From CAYHSR01 sp043821725 (GTDB lineage: Bacteria; Patescibacteriota; Patescibacteriia; Magasanikbacterales; GWA2-37-8), in NCBI GenBank assembly GCA_043821725.1, contig JBDRCM010000024.1, positions 1-41,943 of the forward strand: 41,943 nucleotides of DNA, given 5' to 3'. Position numbers and translations under genes: made by a program. The notes under the pieces are model-generated. The model did no database searches, was not told the DNA's origin, and saw nothing but the letters and a program-made list of their open reading frames with translations. Of this stretch, positions 32,139-39,866 are shown piece after piece. Every line of letters begins with the position of its first letter. The stretch's first letter is position 1.

Positions 32139-32191
32139 CCAATTGAATCAAGAAGCAAGCCACTAGACAGCTTTCATCTTGAGTCAATTGG
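32139..32191 (+). promoter_or_regulatory. Structured leader of the 73-aa gene
   Basis: CCAATTGA-AT-CAAGA (32139-32153) pairs with TCTTG-AG-TCAATTGG (32178-32191) around an AGC/GCT inner stem, in a 140-base leader. TCAATTGG can instead pair with other nearby segments (TCAATAATTGA), so two alternative folds are possible. Confidence 0.6.
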
Positions 32192-32230
32192 CTCAATAAT
32201 TGAAAATCAACCACAAAAAAAGAGGTAAAG

Positions 32231-32452
32231 ATGGGCAAAAACAGGAGGCGCCAGACGAATAAGGCGAACAAAAGGCTCAAAACTTCGAACATTTCGTGGA
32301 TTTGGATTATCTTGATGGTAATTGGATCGGCCGCTTTGATTGCCGTGGCTGTGAAAATCGCGCGCTTCCAGAACAAGCTGGATGTGGCGCAGGCGCAAGA
32401 AAATAGGACAAAAATTATGAACATCAATCACTTGCCTACGCCGTCCAAGTAG
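32231..32452 (+). CDS. 73-aa single-pass membrane protein
   Basis: A strongly basic N-terminus (GKNRRRQTNKANKRLK), one transmembrane helix (about 22-44, ISWIWIILMVIGSAALIAVAV) and a polar tail with Gln/Asn. The positive-inside rule puts the basic part in the cytoplasm. The start follows AGAGGT. The leader is long and structured, and the promoter is the best in the window, so this tiny protein may be strongly and conditionally expressed. It belongs to the GC-richer accessory island. No homology recognised; a phage- or plasmid-like membrane peptide is possible. Confidence 0.75.
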   Translation: MGKNRRRQTNKANKRLKTSNISWIWIILMVIGSAALIAVAVKIARFQNKLDVAQAQENRTKIMNINHLPTPSK

Positions 32453-32489
32453 GTTTTAAAATGCCTTAGACGCGGGCGGAAAGCTTCCC

Positions 32490-32609
32490 ATGCGCACTAC
32501 GGGCGTGGGAAAAGGCGCCATCATCCGCACATACAACGCGTACGAGGCGTTGAAGCTTGGCTCTGAGTATTTCTGTCATTGGTACAACAGTACCTCAGCA
32601 GAACTCTAG
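32490..32609 (+). CDS. 39-aa possible small protein or gene remnant
   Basis: ATG at 32490 opens a 39-codon frame (MRTTGVGKGAIIRTYNAY..., ending NSTSAEL) with coding-like G/C third positions. The frame continues upstream without a start (DAGGKLP before the Met), so this could be the tail of a degraded gene. A GGCGGAAAG sequence lies before the ATG. A terminator follows. Confidence 0.4.
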   Translation: MRTTGVGKGAIIRTYNAYEALKLGSEYFCHWYNSTSAEL

Positions 32610-32637
32610 CCCTCCTACCAAAGGGATCTCACGACCC

Positions 32638-32686
32638 CTCTCCAACTATCAACTTTAATTATAGAGTTGATTGAAGAGAGTTCTTT
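32638..32686 (+). terminator. Nested-hairpin terminator
   Basis: ATCAACT/AGTTGAT inner stem (32648-32654 with 32665-32671) within CTCTC/GAGAG (32638-32642 with 32676-32680), followed by TTCTTT. It probably ends the 73-aa gene transcript. Confidence 0.65.
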
Positions 32687-32760
32687 AAAAAATGGCGCCA
32701 AGCAACAAAAAGTTGCGACAGCACCTAACAATACAAACAGTCAAACTTTCGGAGGATGAA

Positions 32761-34152
32761 ATGAACCGCTCGCTCATCATAATCACAATCCTGATGCTGT
32801 CGGCCTGCGGAGGCCGTAGCACAACAACTTCGGACACCATGTCCAAGCCGGACATGAAATCATTTTCGCCGGACGCAGGCGTACCCACGCCCGATGCCAT
32901 GCCCAAGCTGGACATGAAACTGTTTCCGGATTCAATATCCACACCAGACGCCATGCCGGCTCCGGACGCCAAACCAGACAGCGCTCCATCAATCGGCGCC
33001 TGCGCTTCGGTGCAACAAGTAAAAACATGGAATCTGTCACGCGCCGACGGCATTCAAATCTGGGGCAACCCTGACATGCCGAACGCAAGTTTCATGGTCA
33101 GTAAGCGCATGTACAAGCAGAATGGCACTGGCTGGATACCCGATGAAAGCTACCGATTTGCGTCTGTCTTTGACAGCGCAGGCCAAGCCGGTGCCGGCAA
33201 CAAGCTCTTGAACAGCGCCGGCGGTGTGTGGTTCGGAATAGCCCAAGACACTGGATTCAAGATCATGACCTGGGACGAGGTTCAGTATGGCACATACTTT
33301 GTGCACGCGTTGGACAATATGGGAATGTATCAAGGAATGGGCTACCTGCAAAACACCTGGAACGTGGTCACATGGGTAGGTATCCCACGCGCGGCCGCCC
33401 ACACTCCGCAAGGTTCATTGGTGGCTATCAGTGCGGTGGACAACAAAAACCTACCGTACACTGTGGTATATCAGATGGATAAAAAAGGCCAGGTGCCGGC
33501 TATGAGCTACAGCTCATGGGTGCCCGGATACTTTGATGACTGCTACTACACATTTGCTATGAACGCAAACAAACAATGGGTGGCAGTGGCGTCAACCGGC
33601 AAAAATCTCAACACTGGCAAATGGCACGCGTCTCTTACCATAAGCGACGCAAAATCCACACACTTCCTGAAAATTCCTGAAACAGAGTATGCCGACGGCG
33701 CCTGCTATATGTACAACACATGGGTGGAGAAAATATTTGCACTCAAGGACGGGCGGTTCGGGCTCCTTTACAAGGATAACTCCTTAACATATCCGTGGCA
33801 CAGCTTCGTGTATGCGTACCAAACTGCCACTGGCAAATGGCAGATGGGCAAATCCATGAAAGTAGCTGGCGAAGTCACGGACATGGTGGCGCTGGACAGC
33901 GGATTTCTGGCCTCCACTCTTGACTTACAGACCGGCGCTAAAGTCGGGCTTGCCTGGATTGAAGCCAACGAAGGCGACAGCGTGACCAAGACAATGAAGT
34001 CAGTTGCCGTTGGCGCCTGCTCACAAGGTTCAGGGACCCCATGCAACTGGGATCCACAGATCGCCAAGGCCGGTCGATCAATCGGCGTGGTCTGGTCAGT
34101 GGGAAAGCCCGAATATTACGGGCACGCTGCCTTCTATAAATGCCTACCATAA
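32761..34152 (+). CDS. Lipoprotein with Pro-Asp-Ala linker, unknown function
   Basis: 463 residues from ATG 32761, set by GGAGG six bases upstream; the frame extends upstream without a ribosome site. Signal peptide with lipobox LSAC (lipidated C16), a 60-residue disordered linker rich in PDA/PDM/PKLD units, then a beta-rich domain with regularly spaced Trp/Tyr/Gly motifs (VWFGIAQDTGFKIMTWDE, FGLLYKDNSLTYPWHSF) that may be a propeller. PDA-type linkers are typical of Myxococcota and other deltaproteobacterial lipoproteins, not of Patescibacteria. Base composition is also GC-richer than the host. Both hint at horizontal transfer. Followed by two large hairpins. Confidence 0.85.
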   Translation: MNRSLIIITILMLSACGGRSTTTSDTMSKPDMKSFSPDAGVPTPDAMPKLDMKLFPDSISTPDAMPAPDAKPDSAPSIGACASVQQVKTWNLSRADGIQIWGNPDMPNASFMVSKRMYKQNGTGWIPDESYRFASVFDSAGQAGAGNKLLNSAGGVWFGIAQDTGFKIMTWDEVQYGTYFVHALDNMGMYQGMGYLQNTWNVVTWVGIPRAAAHTPQGSLVAISAVDNKNLPYTVVYQMDKKGQVPAMSYSSWVPGYFDDCYYTFAMNANKQWVAVASTGKNLNTGKWHASLTISDAKSTHFLKIPETEYADGACYMYNTWVEKIFALKDGRFGLLYKDNSLTYPWHSFVYAYQTATGKWQMGKSMKVAGEVTDMVALDSGFLASTLDLQTGAKVGLAWIEANEGDSVTKTMKSVAVGACSQGSGTPCNWDPQIAKAGRSIGVVWSVGKPEYYGHAAFYKCLP

Positions 34153-34170
34153 CAAACTGACTGTTTATCC

Positions 34171-34236
34171 AGCCGAGCCAATTCATGGCTCGGCTTACCC
34201 ACTGACTTGCCAAAATATTGGAAACTTAGTGGGTAA
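34171..34236 (+). terminator. Double hairpin after the lipoprotein gene
   Basis: First hairpin AGCCGAGCC - AATTCAT - GGCTCGGCT (34171-34195), perfect. Second, nested: TTACCCACT/AGTGGGTAA (34195-34203 with 34228-34236) enclosing CCAA-AATA-TTGG. No T-tract follows, so these may be structural or processing elements rather than intrinsic terminators. Confidence 0.6.
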
Positions 34237-34310
34237 ATTAAACCCAAACATTGACAAATCTTATGGCTCTAGTCAAAAGCCGACGCCATAACAAAAAAAG
34301 GGAAAGATGA

Positions 34311-34643
34311 ATGGGAAAGAAAAAGCAAAGCGAAAAACAAGTTGATGCAGTTATCCTCGGTATGGTCAGTTGCATCGCTGGCCTATGCTGGGCCATTGTG
34401 GAAAAGATAGTGATCTGGTTGATTACCAACCCATTTCCAGCCATGAGATTCCACTTCACTGAGCGCCCTCTAATCTGGGCGCAGGTTTCAACAACGCTTT
34501 ATATTATGGTGTTTATTACCTCCATTATCTCCCCACCTATTGTGCTGGTGATACTGGATTGGAAGATGAAAACAAGACACCTAATTGTATCTTCCATATC
34601 CTGCACAATTGCATTCGCGATTGTGCTCTATAACATCACCTGA
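34311..34643 (+). CDS. 110-aa membrane protein (accessory island)
   Basis: A basic start (GKKKQSEKQ), then three hydrophobic segments at about 12-38, 55-78 and 85-108. The ATG follows AAAGGGAAAGATGA. There is no recognisable domain. The N-terminus is reminiscent of the island's 73-aa membrane protein (both begin MGK plus a basic run), but the rest differs. No clear promoter of its own was found, so it may be read from the lipoprotein transcript. A long nested hairpin with a T-run closes it. Confidence 0.7.
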   Translation: MGKKKQSEKQVDAVILGMVSCIAGLCWAIVEKIVIWLITNPFPAMRFHFTERPLIWAQVSTTLYIMVFITSIISPPIVLVILDWKMKTRHLIVSSISCTIAFAIVLYNIT

Positions 34644-34652
34644 CAAACCCGC

Positions 34653-34737
34653 CAACAAAACCGCCCTGCCTTCCTTCTCCCATGCTGTTTCATTAAAATG
34701 GAACATCGCGGAAGAAGGCATAGGGCGGTTTTTGTTG
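34653..34737 (+). terminator. Long nested-hairpin terminator
   Basis: CAACAAAACCGCCCT pairs with AGGGCGGTTTTTGTTG (34653-34667 with 34722-34737). GCCTTC/GAAGGC and TGTTTCATT/AATGGAACA stems lie inside. The 3' arm contains T5. The whole is an 85-base imperfect palindrome. Confidence 0.85.
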
Positions 34738-34792
34738 ATTTATCCAAAACAAAAATATTTTTCATCGCTCATACAGCATGCGCCGTCCAGCA

Positions 34793-34821
34793 TTGTGCGC
34801 ACATCAGCAGGATGATATAAT
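34793..34821 (+). promoter_or_regulatory. Flippase promoter (leaderless)
   Basis: TTGTGC (34793-34798), 17 bases ending TGA, TATAAT (34816-34821). The expected start point falls on the A of the ATG at 34828. Confidence 0.8.
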
Positions 34822-34827
34822 ATGAAC

Positions 34828-36255
34828 ATGAATTTAACAAAAAAAATCGCTCACAATACTGCAATTCAATTTGTAGGAAAAGCAGTAAGCACTCTTTTGG
34901 GTTTGATTGCCATCAGCATAATGACCCGCTATTTGGGAGTTGAAAAATTCGGATGGTATGCAACTGCCATTGGTTTTTTGCAGTTCATTGGCATAATGAC
35001 TGACTTTGGCTTTACAGTAATTACTTCAGCAATGATGTCAGAGCCACAGCACAACAAGCAAAAACTGCTGGACTGCTTGTTTAGTTGGCGGGCAACAACC
35101 GGACTTGTAATTTACAGCGCTTCAATAGCGATAATTTTCGTCTTTCCATATCCAACTGTGATTAAATTGGCAGTGGCTATTTTATCTATTTCTTTTTTCA
35201 GCATTTCCTTAAACCAAATTTTCATCGGTTATCTCCAACATAAACTGCAAATGATTACGCAGATAATTGGCGAGGTGCTCGGAAGAATATTTTTAGTAAT
35301 CGGGCTGGCTTTTGTCGCTAAAACAGATATGGGTTTTCTAACTGTTATTGCCGTAGTTGCCTGCACCTCATTAATTTATACAATTTACCTTTGGAGCAAA
35401 ATACGCGTTAAGATGTGCTTTGACCGTATTATCTCCAAAGCAATCTGGATAAAATTATGGCCTGTTGCATTATCTGTGATGTTTAATGCCATCTATCTGC
35501 AAGGCGATAAGCTTTTACTGCCATTGTTTGTAAGCCAAACAGACATGGGATTGTATGGAGCGGCATACCGCGTGCTTGATATTGTGGCGCAAGGCGCGTC
35601 AATAACAATGGGAATTATGATGCCTTTGGTTGCTTTTGCATGGTCGCGCAAACAAGCAACTGAATTCAAAAAAAGATCGCAAATGAGCGTGGACTTAATG
35701 GCCTTGATTTTATTGCCAATGGCAGGAGGCATATTTGCGCTATCAACTCCGATAATGATCCTTGTGGGCGGAACACAATTTAAAGCAAGCGGGGCTATCT
35801 TGGGAATATTATGCTTAGCCATAATCGGCATTGCAATGGGAATGGCATTTGGACACTTAAACCTTGCAATGGGAAAACAAAAACAAACAATGTGGATATT
35901 TGCCACTGATGCTGTTTTAGCTCTGGTCGGCTATTTACTATTTATTCCGCGCTTTGGCATCTGGGGAGCTGTATGGGTGAGCGTTATTGCTGAATTTTAC
36001 GCCGGCATCGGCCTTCTTATTATGTTTATACATTATTCAAAAGTACAATTGCGTTTTCGCGCTGTTATTAAAATAGCTTGCTCTGCCGTTATTATGACGA
36101 TCTTGGTTAGCTTCCTGCCAAGCCCGCATGTTGTTGCTTCAATTATTTATGGAGCGATAATTTATTCAATTTTAATTATTTGCTTTAATGTGATTTCAAA
36201 GCAGACAATTACTGAAGCGCTGGCAAAGGATGATCTTGAAAAGCTCGTTGAATAA
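34828..36255 (+). CDS. Polysaccharide/lipid-linked oligosaccharide flippase (MOP family, Wzx-like)
   Basis: 475 residues with about 12-14 transmembrane helices. The N-terminus (KKIAHNTAIQFVGKAVSTLLGLIAISIMTRYLG) is the typical start of Wzx/RfbX flippases. Such proteins move undecaprenyl-linked glycans across the membrane for surface polysaccharide or S-layer glycosylation. I chose the ATG at 34828 rather than 34822, because 34822 immediately abuts the TATAAT box and the transcript should begin at 34828. No glycosyltransferase neighbours are present, so the substrate cannot be told. The AI-2E gene follows with its own promoter. Confidence 0.92.
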   Translation: MNLTKKIAHNTAIQFVGKAVSTLLGLIAISIMTRYLGVEKFGWYATAIGFLQFIGIMTDFGFTVITSAMMSEPQHNKQKLLDCLFSWRATTGLVIYSASIAIIFVFPYPTVIKLAVAILSISFFSISLNQIFIGYLQHKLQMITQIIGEVLGRIFLVIGLAFVAKTDMGFLTVIAVVACTSLIYTIYLWSKIRVKMCFDRIISKAIWIKLWPVALSVMFNAIYLQGDKLLLPLFVSQTDMGLYGAAYRVLDIVAQGASITMGIMMPLVAFAWSRKQATEFKKRSQMSVDLMALILLPMAGGIFALSTPIMILVGGTQFKASGAILGILCLAIIGIAMGMAFGHLNLAMGKQKQTMWIFATDAVLALVGYLLFIPRFGIWGAVWVSVIAEFYAGIGLLIMFIHYSKVQLRFRAVIKIACSAVIMTILVSFLPSPHVVASIIYGAIIYSILIICFNVISKQTITEALAKDDLEKLVE

Positions 36256-36276
36256 GGCGGTTTATTATGCTATTAT
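36248..36276 (+). promoter_or_regulatory. Promoter of the AI-2E family gene
   Basis: TTGAAT (36248-36253, overlapping the flippase stop codon), 17 bases ending TGC, TATTAT (36271-36276). The leader is about 70 bases. Confidence 0.8.
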
Positions 36277-36353
36277 GTAATGAGAGTCGTGCTTTCTTCA
36301 ACATGATATTCTAGGGCGATATATTTATTCTTACAAATATTTAACAAAACTAT

Positions 36354-37406
36354 ATGGATTTTGCCAAACTGCGCAATATATTATTTTTCGGACTGCTGTC
36401 CGTCATCACTATTGTATTTCTCTATGTGATAAAGCCGTTTATGTTGCCGATTTTTTGGGCGGCTGTTATTGCCAGCATTTTTTATCCGCTTTACTTAAAA
36501 TTAAAAAAACATTTGAAGCTGGAAAATTTAAGCGTTTTTATCACTTTGATGATCGTTTTCATCATATTGATAATTCCGCTGGTCCTATTGAGCAGTTTGC
36601 TTATAAAAGAATCTCTTGACCTTTATGTTGCCATTGACAACAGCAGAAGCGAAATAAATGAAAATATATCGCAGACAATCAACTGGATTAAAACCAATTC
36701 TTATACCAAGAATTTAAGATTCGACGATACATTTTGGGTGCAGAAATTTGCTGAGCTTACGAAAACCGTTACCGCCTACATATTTGCGAGCGCAAAAGGA
36801 TTCACGCAAAACTCACTCATGTTTGTGCTGATGTTTTTGATGATGTTTTACACTCTTTACTACTTTTTGCGCGACGGAGCAAGCATGCTGAAAAAAATAA
36901 TGTATTTGAGCCCGCTCGGAGATAAAAATGAACAAATGCTTTATAACAAATTTACATCAACGGCAAGGGCGGTAATTAAAGGAACATTGATAATTGGAAT
37001 GATACAAGGCGCCATCGGTGGAATGCTGTTCTTTGTCACAGGAATGCAAGGAGCGCTGATCTGGGGAGTAATAATGGTTGTTGCTTCAATCATACCGGCT
37101 TTGGGTTCATATATAATTTGGATGCCTGCCGGAATTGTAATGCTTGTAATCGGCAATGTATGGGAGGGCTTGCTTATTTTAATTGTTGGCGCTGTGATTA
37201 TAGGCACAATTGACAATATACTGCGCCCGATATTGGTTGGAAAAGACACACAAATGCATCCTCTTTTAATATTATTTTCAACTTTAGGCGGAATTGTGCT
37301 GTTTGGAATTTCCGGATTTGTTATCGGCCCGATTATAACGGCGCTGTTCATTTCTCTTTGGGAAATGTATGCCCATCACTACAAAAAAGAATTGGCAAAC
37401 AATTAA
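36354..37406 (+). CDS. AI-2E family transporter
   Basis: 350 residues: two to three N-terminal helices, a soluble amphipathic middle part (about 85-140), then a cluster of helices with FLMMFYTLYYFLRDG, GTLIIGMIQGAIGGMLF, ALIWGVIMVVASIIPALGSYIIWMP and DNILRPILVGKDTQMHPLLILFSTLGG. These are the hallmarks of the PF01594 (YdiK/PerM/TqsA) family. Members export varied small molecules or act as Na+/H+ antiporters; the substrate cannot be predicted. It is followed by a good intrinsic terminator. Confidence 0.95.
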   Translation: MDFAKLRNILFFGLLSVITIVFLYVIKPFMLPIFWAAVIASIFYPLYLKLKKHLKLENLSVFITLMIVFIILIIPLVLLSSLLIKESLDLYVAIDNSRSEINENISQTINWIKTNSYTKNLRFDDTFWVQKFAELTKTVTAYIFASAKGFTQNSLMFVLMFLMMFYTLYYFLRDGASMLKKIMYLSPLGDKNEQMLYNKFTSTARAVIKGTLIIGMIQGAIGGMLFFVTGMQGALIWGVIMVVASIIPALGSYIIWMPAGIVMLVIGNVWEGLLILIVGAVIIGTIDNILRPILVGKDTQMHPLLILFSTLGGIVLFGISGFVIGPIITALFISLWEMYAHHYKKELANN

Positions 37407-37451
37407 AATCGCTAATTGAATTTGTGCGAGTTTGTTGACCCATAAATTTAC

Positions 37452-37485
37452 TAAAAAAATATCCCAATATAATCGGGATATTTTA
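37452..37485 (+). terminator. AI-2E gene terminator
   Basis: A-rich tract, ATATCCC - AATATAATC - GGGATAT, then TTTTAG. On the minus strand it also ends in a T-run, so it is bidirectional. Confidence 0.88.
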
Positions 37486-37506
37486 GTTTCTAAAAATTTT
37501 ACCCCA

Positions 37507-37534
37507 CAAAAAAACCACAAACTTTAGCTTGTGG
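37507..37534 (-). terminator. Terminator of the proS operon
   Basis: On the minus strand CCACAAGCTAAAGTTTGTGG (37534-37515) folds into a hairpin followed by T7. A second small hairpin, AAAGCC-TAAC-GGCTTT, lies just before it. Confidence 0.85.
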
Positions 37535-37579
37535 ATGAAGGCGCAAAGCCGTTAGGCTTTCGGTGCGGTGTAATTATTA

Positions 37580-37915
37580 TTATACTTTTTTTGTCTTGTC
37601 AATTATTCTAACCTTTGCCCTGCGATCTGCAGGAGTCCTGTCAAATTCTTTATTGGTCTTAAACCTTTTTGCAAACCCTGCTCTTGTCTGGCCTCCAACT
37701 TGGGCTTTTTTATGTTTTGGCCCTCTTTTATCGCGATTGTCAGGATCATAAAGATCTTCCAGCTCATCATCGTCATTAAGTCCTTGCTCTATTTCCAATA
37801 TAGCTTCCTTTTTATTTTCATCTTCTTCATTGCCCACATCATTCACATCATAATCGCTATAATCATCTGCTTTAATATCTCCTCCATTAAATTCATCTCC
37901 ACAATTATTTTTCAT
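37580..37915 (-). CDS. Small charged hypothetical protein downstream of proS
   Basis: 111 residues: N-terminal two thirds extremely acidic (runs of Asp/Glu/Asn), C-terminal third basic (GPKHKKAQ, RAGFAKRFK, DRRAKVRIIDKTKKV). There is no signal, membrane segment or Cys pair. The ATG is 9 bases past the proS stop, so it is co-transcribed with the synthetase. The acidic-then-basic design mirrors the 139-aa gene behind thrS, although the sequences do not align. Unknown function; a nucleic-acid-associated or disordered partner is possible. Confidence 0.65.
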   Translation of the reverse strand: MKNNCGDEFNGGDIKADDYSDYDVNDVGNEEDENKKEAILEIEQGLNDDDELEDLYDPDNRDKRGPKHKKAQVGGQTRAGFAKRFKTNKEFDRTPADRRAKVRIIDKTKKV

Positions 37916-37924
37916 AACGCAAAA

Positions 37925-39178
37925 TTATGAAATAGATTCTTTTTTTGCCAATTGCCCTGCAATCTTGGACAATTTTACAAGCTCTATCTTGTTGTCAGAG
38001 CGTTTTTTTACTTCAACGCTGTCCTGCGCTATTGTCTTGGTTGAAACAACAACCCTGATCGGACACCCGATAAGATCTGCATCAGCAAGTTTTTCTCCGG
38101 CTGATAAATGGCGGTCGTCATACAAAACTTCAATTTCTTTTGCAAGCAATTGCTCATATACTTTTTCCACGGATTTCTTTATTTCATCGCTTTCACCCAA
38201 ATTTAGCAAATGCACCTTGTATGGAGCAACTAATTCAGGCCATATTATGCCACGCTCATCGTGAAATATTTCAACCAAAGCTCCCATTACGCGTGAAGGT
38301 CCAATTCCATAACAGCCCATGAAAATTAATTGTTTTTTCCCTTGCTCGTCAATATATGTAAATTCAAAAGCATCTGAAAATTTTGTTTTTAATTTAAAAA
38401 TGTTTCCAACTTCAATCGCATTTTTTTCAACAAGCTTTTTCTCTCCGCACATTGGGCATGAATTTTGATCTTTAATAATTTCCTTGTTAACTGCAACTTT
38501 GCACTTTTCGCATAAGTATATTGTGTCTTCCCCAACGTCGCACAATGTTTGGAACTCATGCGAATATTTGCTAAAACTTCCTCCTGACGCAAAAGTCAAA
38601 TAAGTGATACCACCTATCCCTATTTTTTGAAAAATCTTAAAATATGATGCTTTTATTTTTTCATAATATTCATCTAATTCTTGTTCGGTTTTGTTAAAAG
38701 AATATAAATCTTTCATGTTAAATTCCCTACCTCGCAAAATGCCTGATTTGGCGCGCGGCTCATTTCTGTATTTATTTTGAATTTGATATACAGCGAACGG
38801 CAAATCACGGTGAGAAAAAACATATTTTTGCGCCAAAGGCGTAACTACTTCTTCGTGCGATATATTGAGCACAAGCTCTGTATTACTTCTGCCTTTTAAA
38901 TGGAATAAAATATCGAGATTATCGCGCTTGGTTGTGGTATAACTGCTTTTCTGCGTTAGCGCCGGCATTAAAACTTCATTTGCTCCAATGGAATCCATTT
39001 CCTCTCTGATAATATTCTGGATTTTAGTTAAAACGCGCAGACCCAAAGGCAAATAAATATACACTCCTGCCATCTGTTTACTGACAAATCCGGCTTGCTC
39101 TAAAAGACGGGCATTAATACAGTCCGCGTCAGAAGGAGCGGATTTTGAAGTTTTTGAAAAAATATTTGAATAACGCAT
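37925..39178 (-). CDS. proS: Prolyl-tRNA synthetase, short form with zinc ribbon
   Basis: Charges tRNA-Pro. 417 residues from ATG 39178, five bases after a TATACT box. Class II motifs: motif 1 region (MRYSNIFSKTSKSAP then LPLGLRVLTKIQNIIREEM), motif 2 (QIQNKYRNEPRAKSGILRGREF), motif 3 (FMGCYGIGPSRVMGALVE) and a C-terminal anticodon domain with HLSAGEKLADADLIGCPIRV. The roughly 180-residue INS editing domain that bacterial ProRS usually has between motifs 2 and 3 is missing. A small zinc ribbon stands in that interval (YLCEKCKVAV ... SCPMCGEK). It is comparable in size to INS-less ProRS of mitochondria and Alphaproteobacteria. Confidence 0.95.
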   Translation of the reverse strand: MRYSNIFSKTSKSAPSDADCINARLLEQAGFVSKQMAGVYIYLPLGLRVLTKIQNIIREEMDSIGANEVLMPALTQKSSYTTTKRDNLDILFHLKGRSNTELVLNISHEEVVTPLAQKYVFSHRDLPFAVYQIQNKYRNEPRAKSGILRGREFNMKDLYSFNKTEQELDEYYEKIKASYFKIFQKIGIGGITYLTFASGGSFSKYSHEFQTLCDVGEDTIYLCEKCKVAVNKEIIKDQNSCPMCGEKKLVEKNAIEVGNIFKLKTKFSDAFEFTYIDEQGKKQLIFMGCYGIGPSRVMGALVEIFHDERGIIWPELVAPYKVHLLNLGESDEIKKSVEKVYEQLLAKEIEVLYDDRHLSAGEKLADADLIGCPIRVVVSTKTIAQDSVEVKKRSDNKIELVKLSKIAGQLAKKESIS

Positions 39179-39251
39179 ATTGCAGTATATCTTACTATAA
39201 TTCACTTAGGTTGGCAAACGCACATTTGATAAAACAAAACCAAATCATACA

Positions 39252-39279
39252 TTTACAAAATACCACTATACGGTATAAT
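39252..39279 (+). promoter_or_regulatory. Promoter of the 155-aa membrane gene
   Basis: TTTACA (39252-39257), 16 bases ending CGG, TATAAT (39274-39279). Divergent from the proS promoter. Confidence 0.75.
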
Positions 39280-39317
39280 AGATATAATATCAAAACCATT
39301 AACTTAAAACAAACAAT

Positions 39318-39785
39318 ATGCCTACGGACAAAATCAACTTAATTAAAACCATATATCTTTACTTGGTATCTTTTGTAACGCTTATGATGATTGCCACAGG
39401 CGCCATCAGCATAATCAACTCTGTGTTAAAAATGTATGTTTTCACTCAAGCTGATGACTATTACCAATACGCGCGGCCAATGGAATGCGAACAAACAGCT
39501 GTTGTGCCTGCAAGCAGTTCAACGCCGGTCGCAGTATCTGAAAAATGCGCACAAATGGAAAGTGAATATAATGAAAATCGCAAAAAAAATCGCACTGCAG
39601 ACCTGCACAATGATTTATCGCGAAATATATCATTGTTAGTGATAGCCCTGCCACTGTTCATTTTACATTGGCGCCTTGCAAGAAAAAAAGACAAACAAAA
39701 CCCGCCGGACAAAAATTATCCAAAACCACCAGCACATCCTGAATCACCCACTAAACAGCATCTTCCGCTTGATAATATTGCTTGA
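39318..39785 (+). CDS. 155-aa two-helix membrane protein
   Basis: Helix 1 at about 9-38 (IKTIYLYLVSFVTLMMIATGAISIIN), an external loop with two cysteines (MECEQTAVV and EKCAQM), helix 2 at about 105-122, and a Lys/Pro-rich cytoplasmic tail. The two loop cysteines could form a disulfide. This size and topology recur in Patescibacteria genomes as conserved hypotheticals, but I cannot name the family. It has its own promoter; the next gene begins 81 bases later. Confidence 0.78.
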   Translation: MPTDKINLIKTIYLYLVSFVTLMMIATGAISIINSVLKMYVFTQADDYYQYARPMECEQTAVVPASSSTPVAVSEKCAQMESEYNENRKKNRTADLHNDLSRNISLLVIALPLFILHWRLARKKDKQNPPDKNYPKPPAHPESPTKQHLPLDNIA

Positions 39786-39866
39786 TTGCGATTGAATATA
39801 TTCAAATATATATCAACATTGTTATATTAAATTGCAGTGTTTAAATTATAACTTTCAAAATACTGT

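Noticed and set aside
34171..34737. Integron attC sites
   Set aside because: The large palindromes lack the RYYYAAC/GTTRRRY core sites and no integron integrase is present.
37507..37575. IS200/IS605 end or omega-RNA remnant, or another copy of the structured element
   Set aside because: The hairpins are explained as the terminator of the proS operon (T7 follows on the minus strand) and the GA-rich loop strands are absent.
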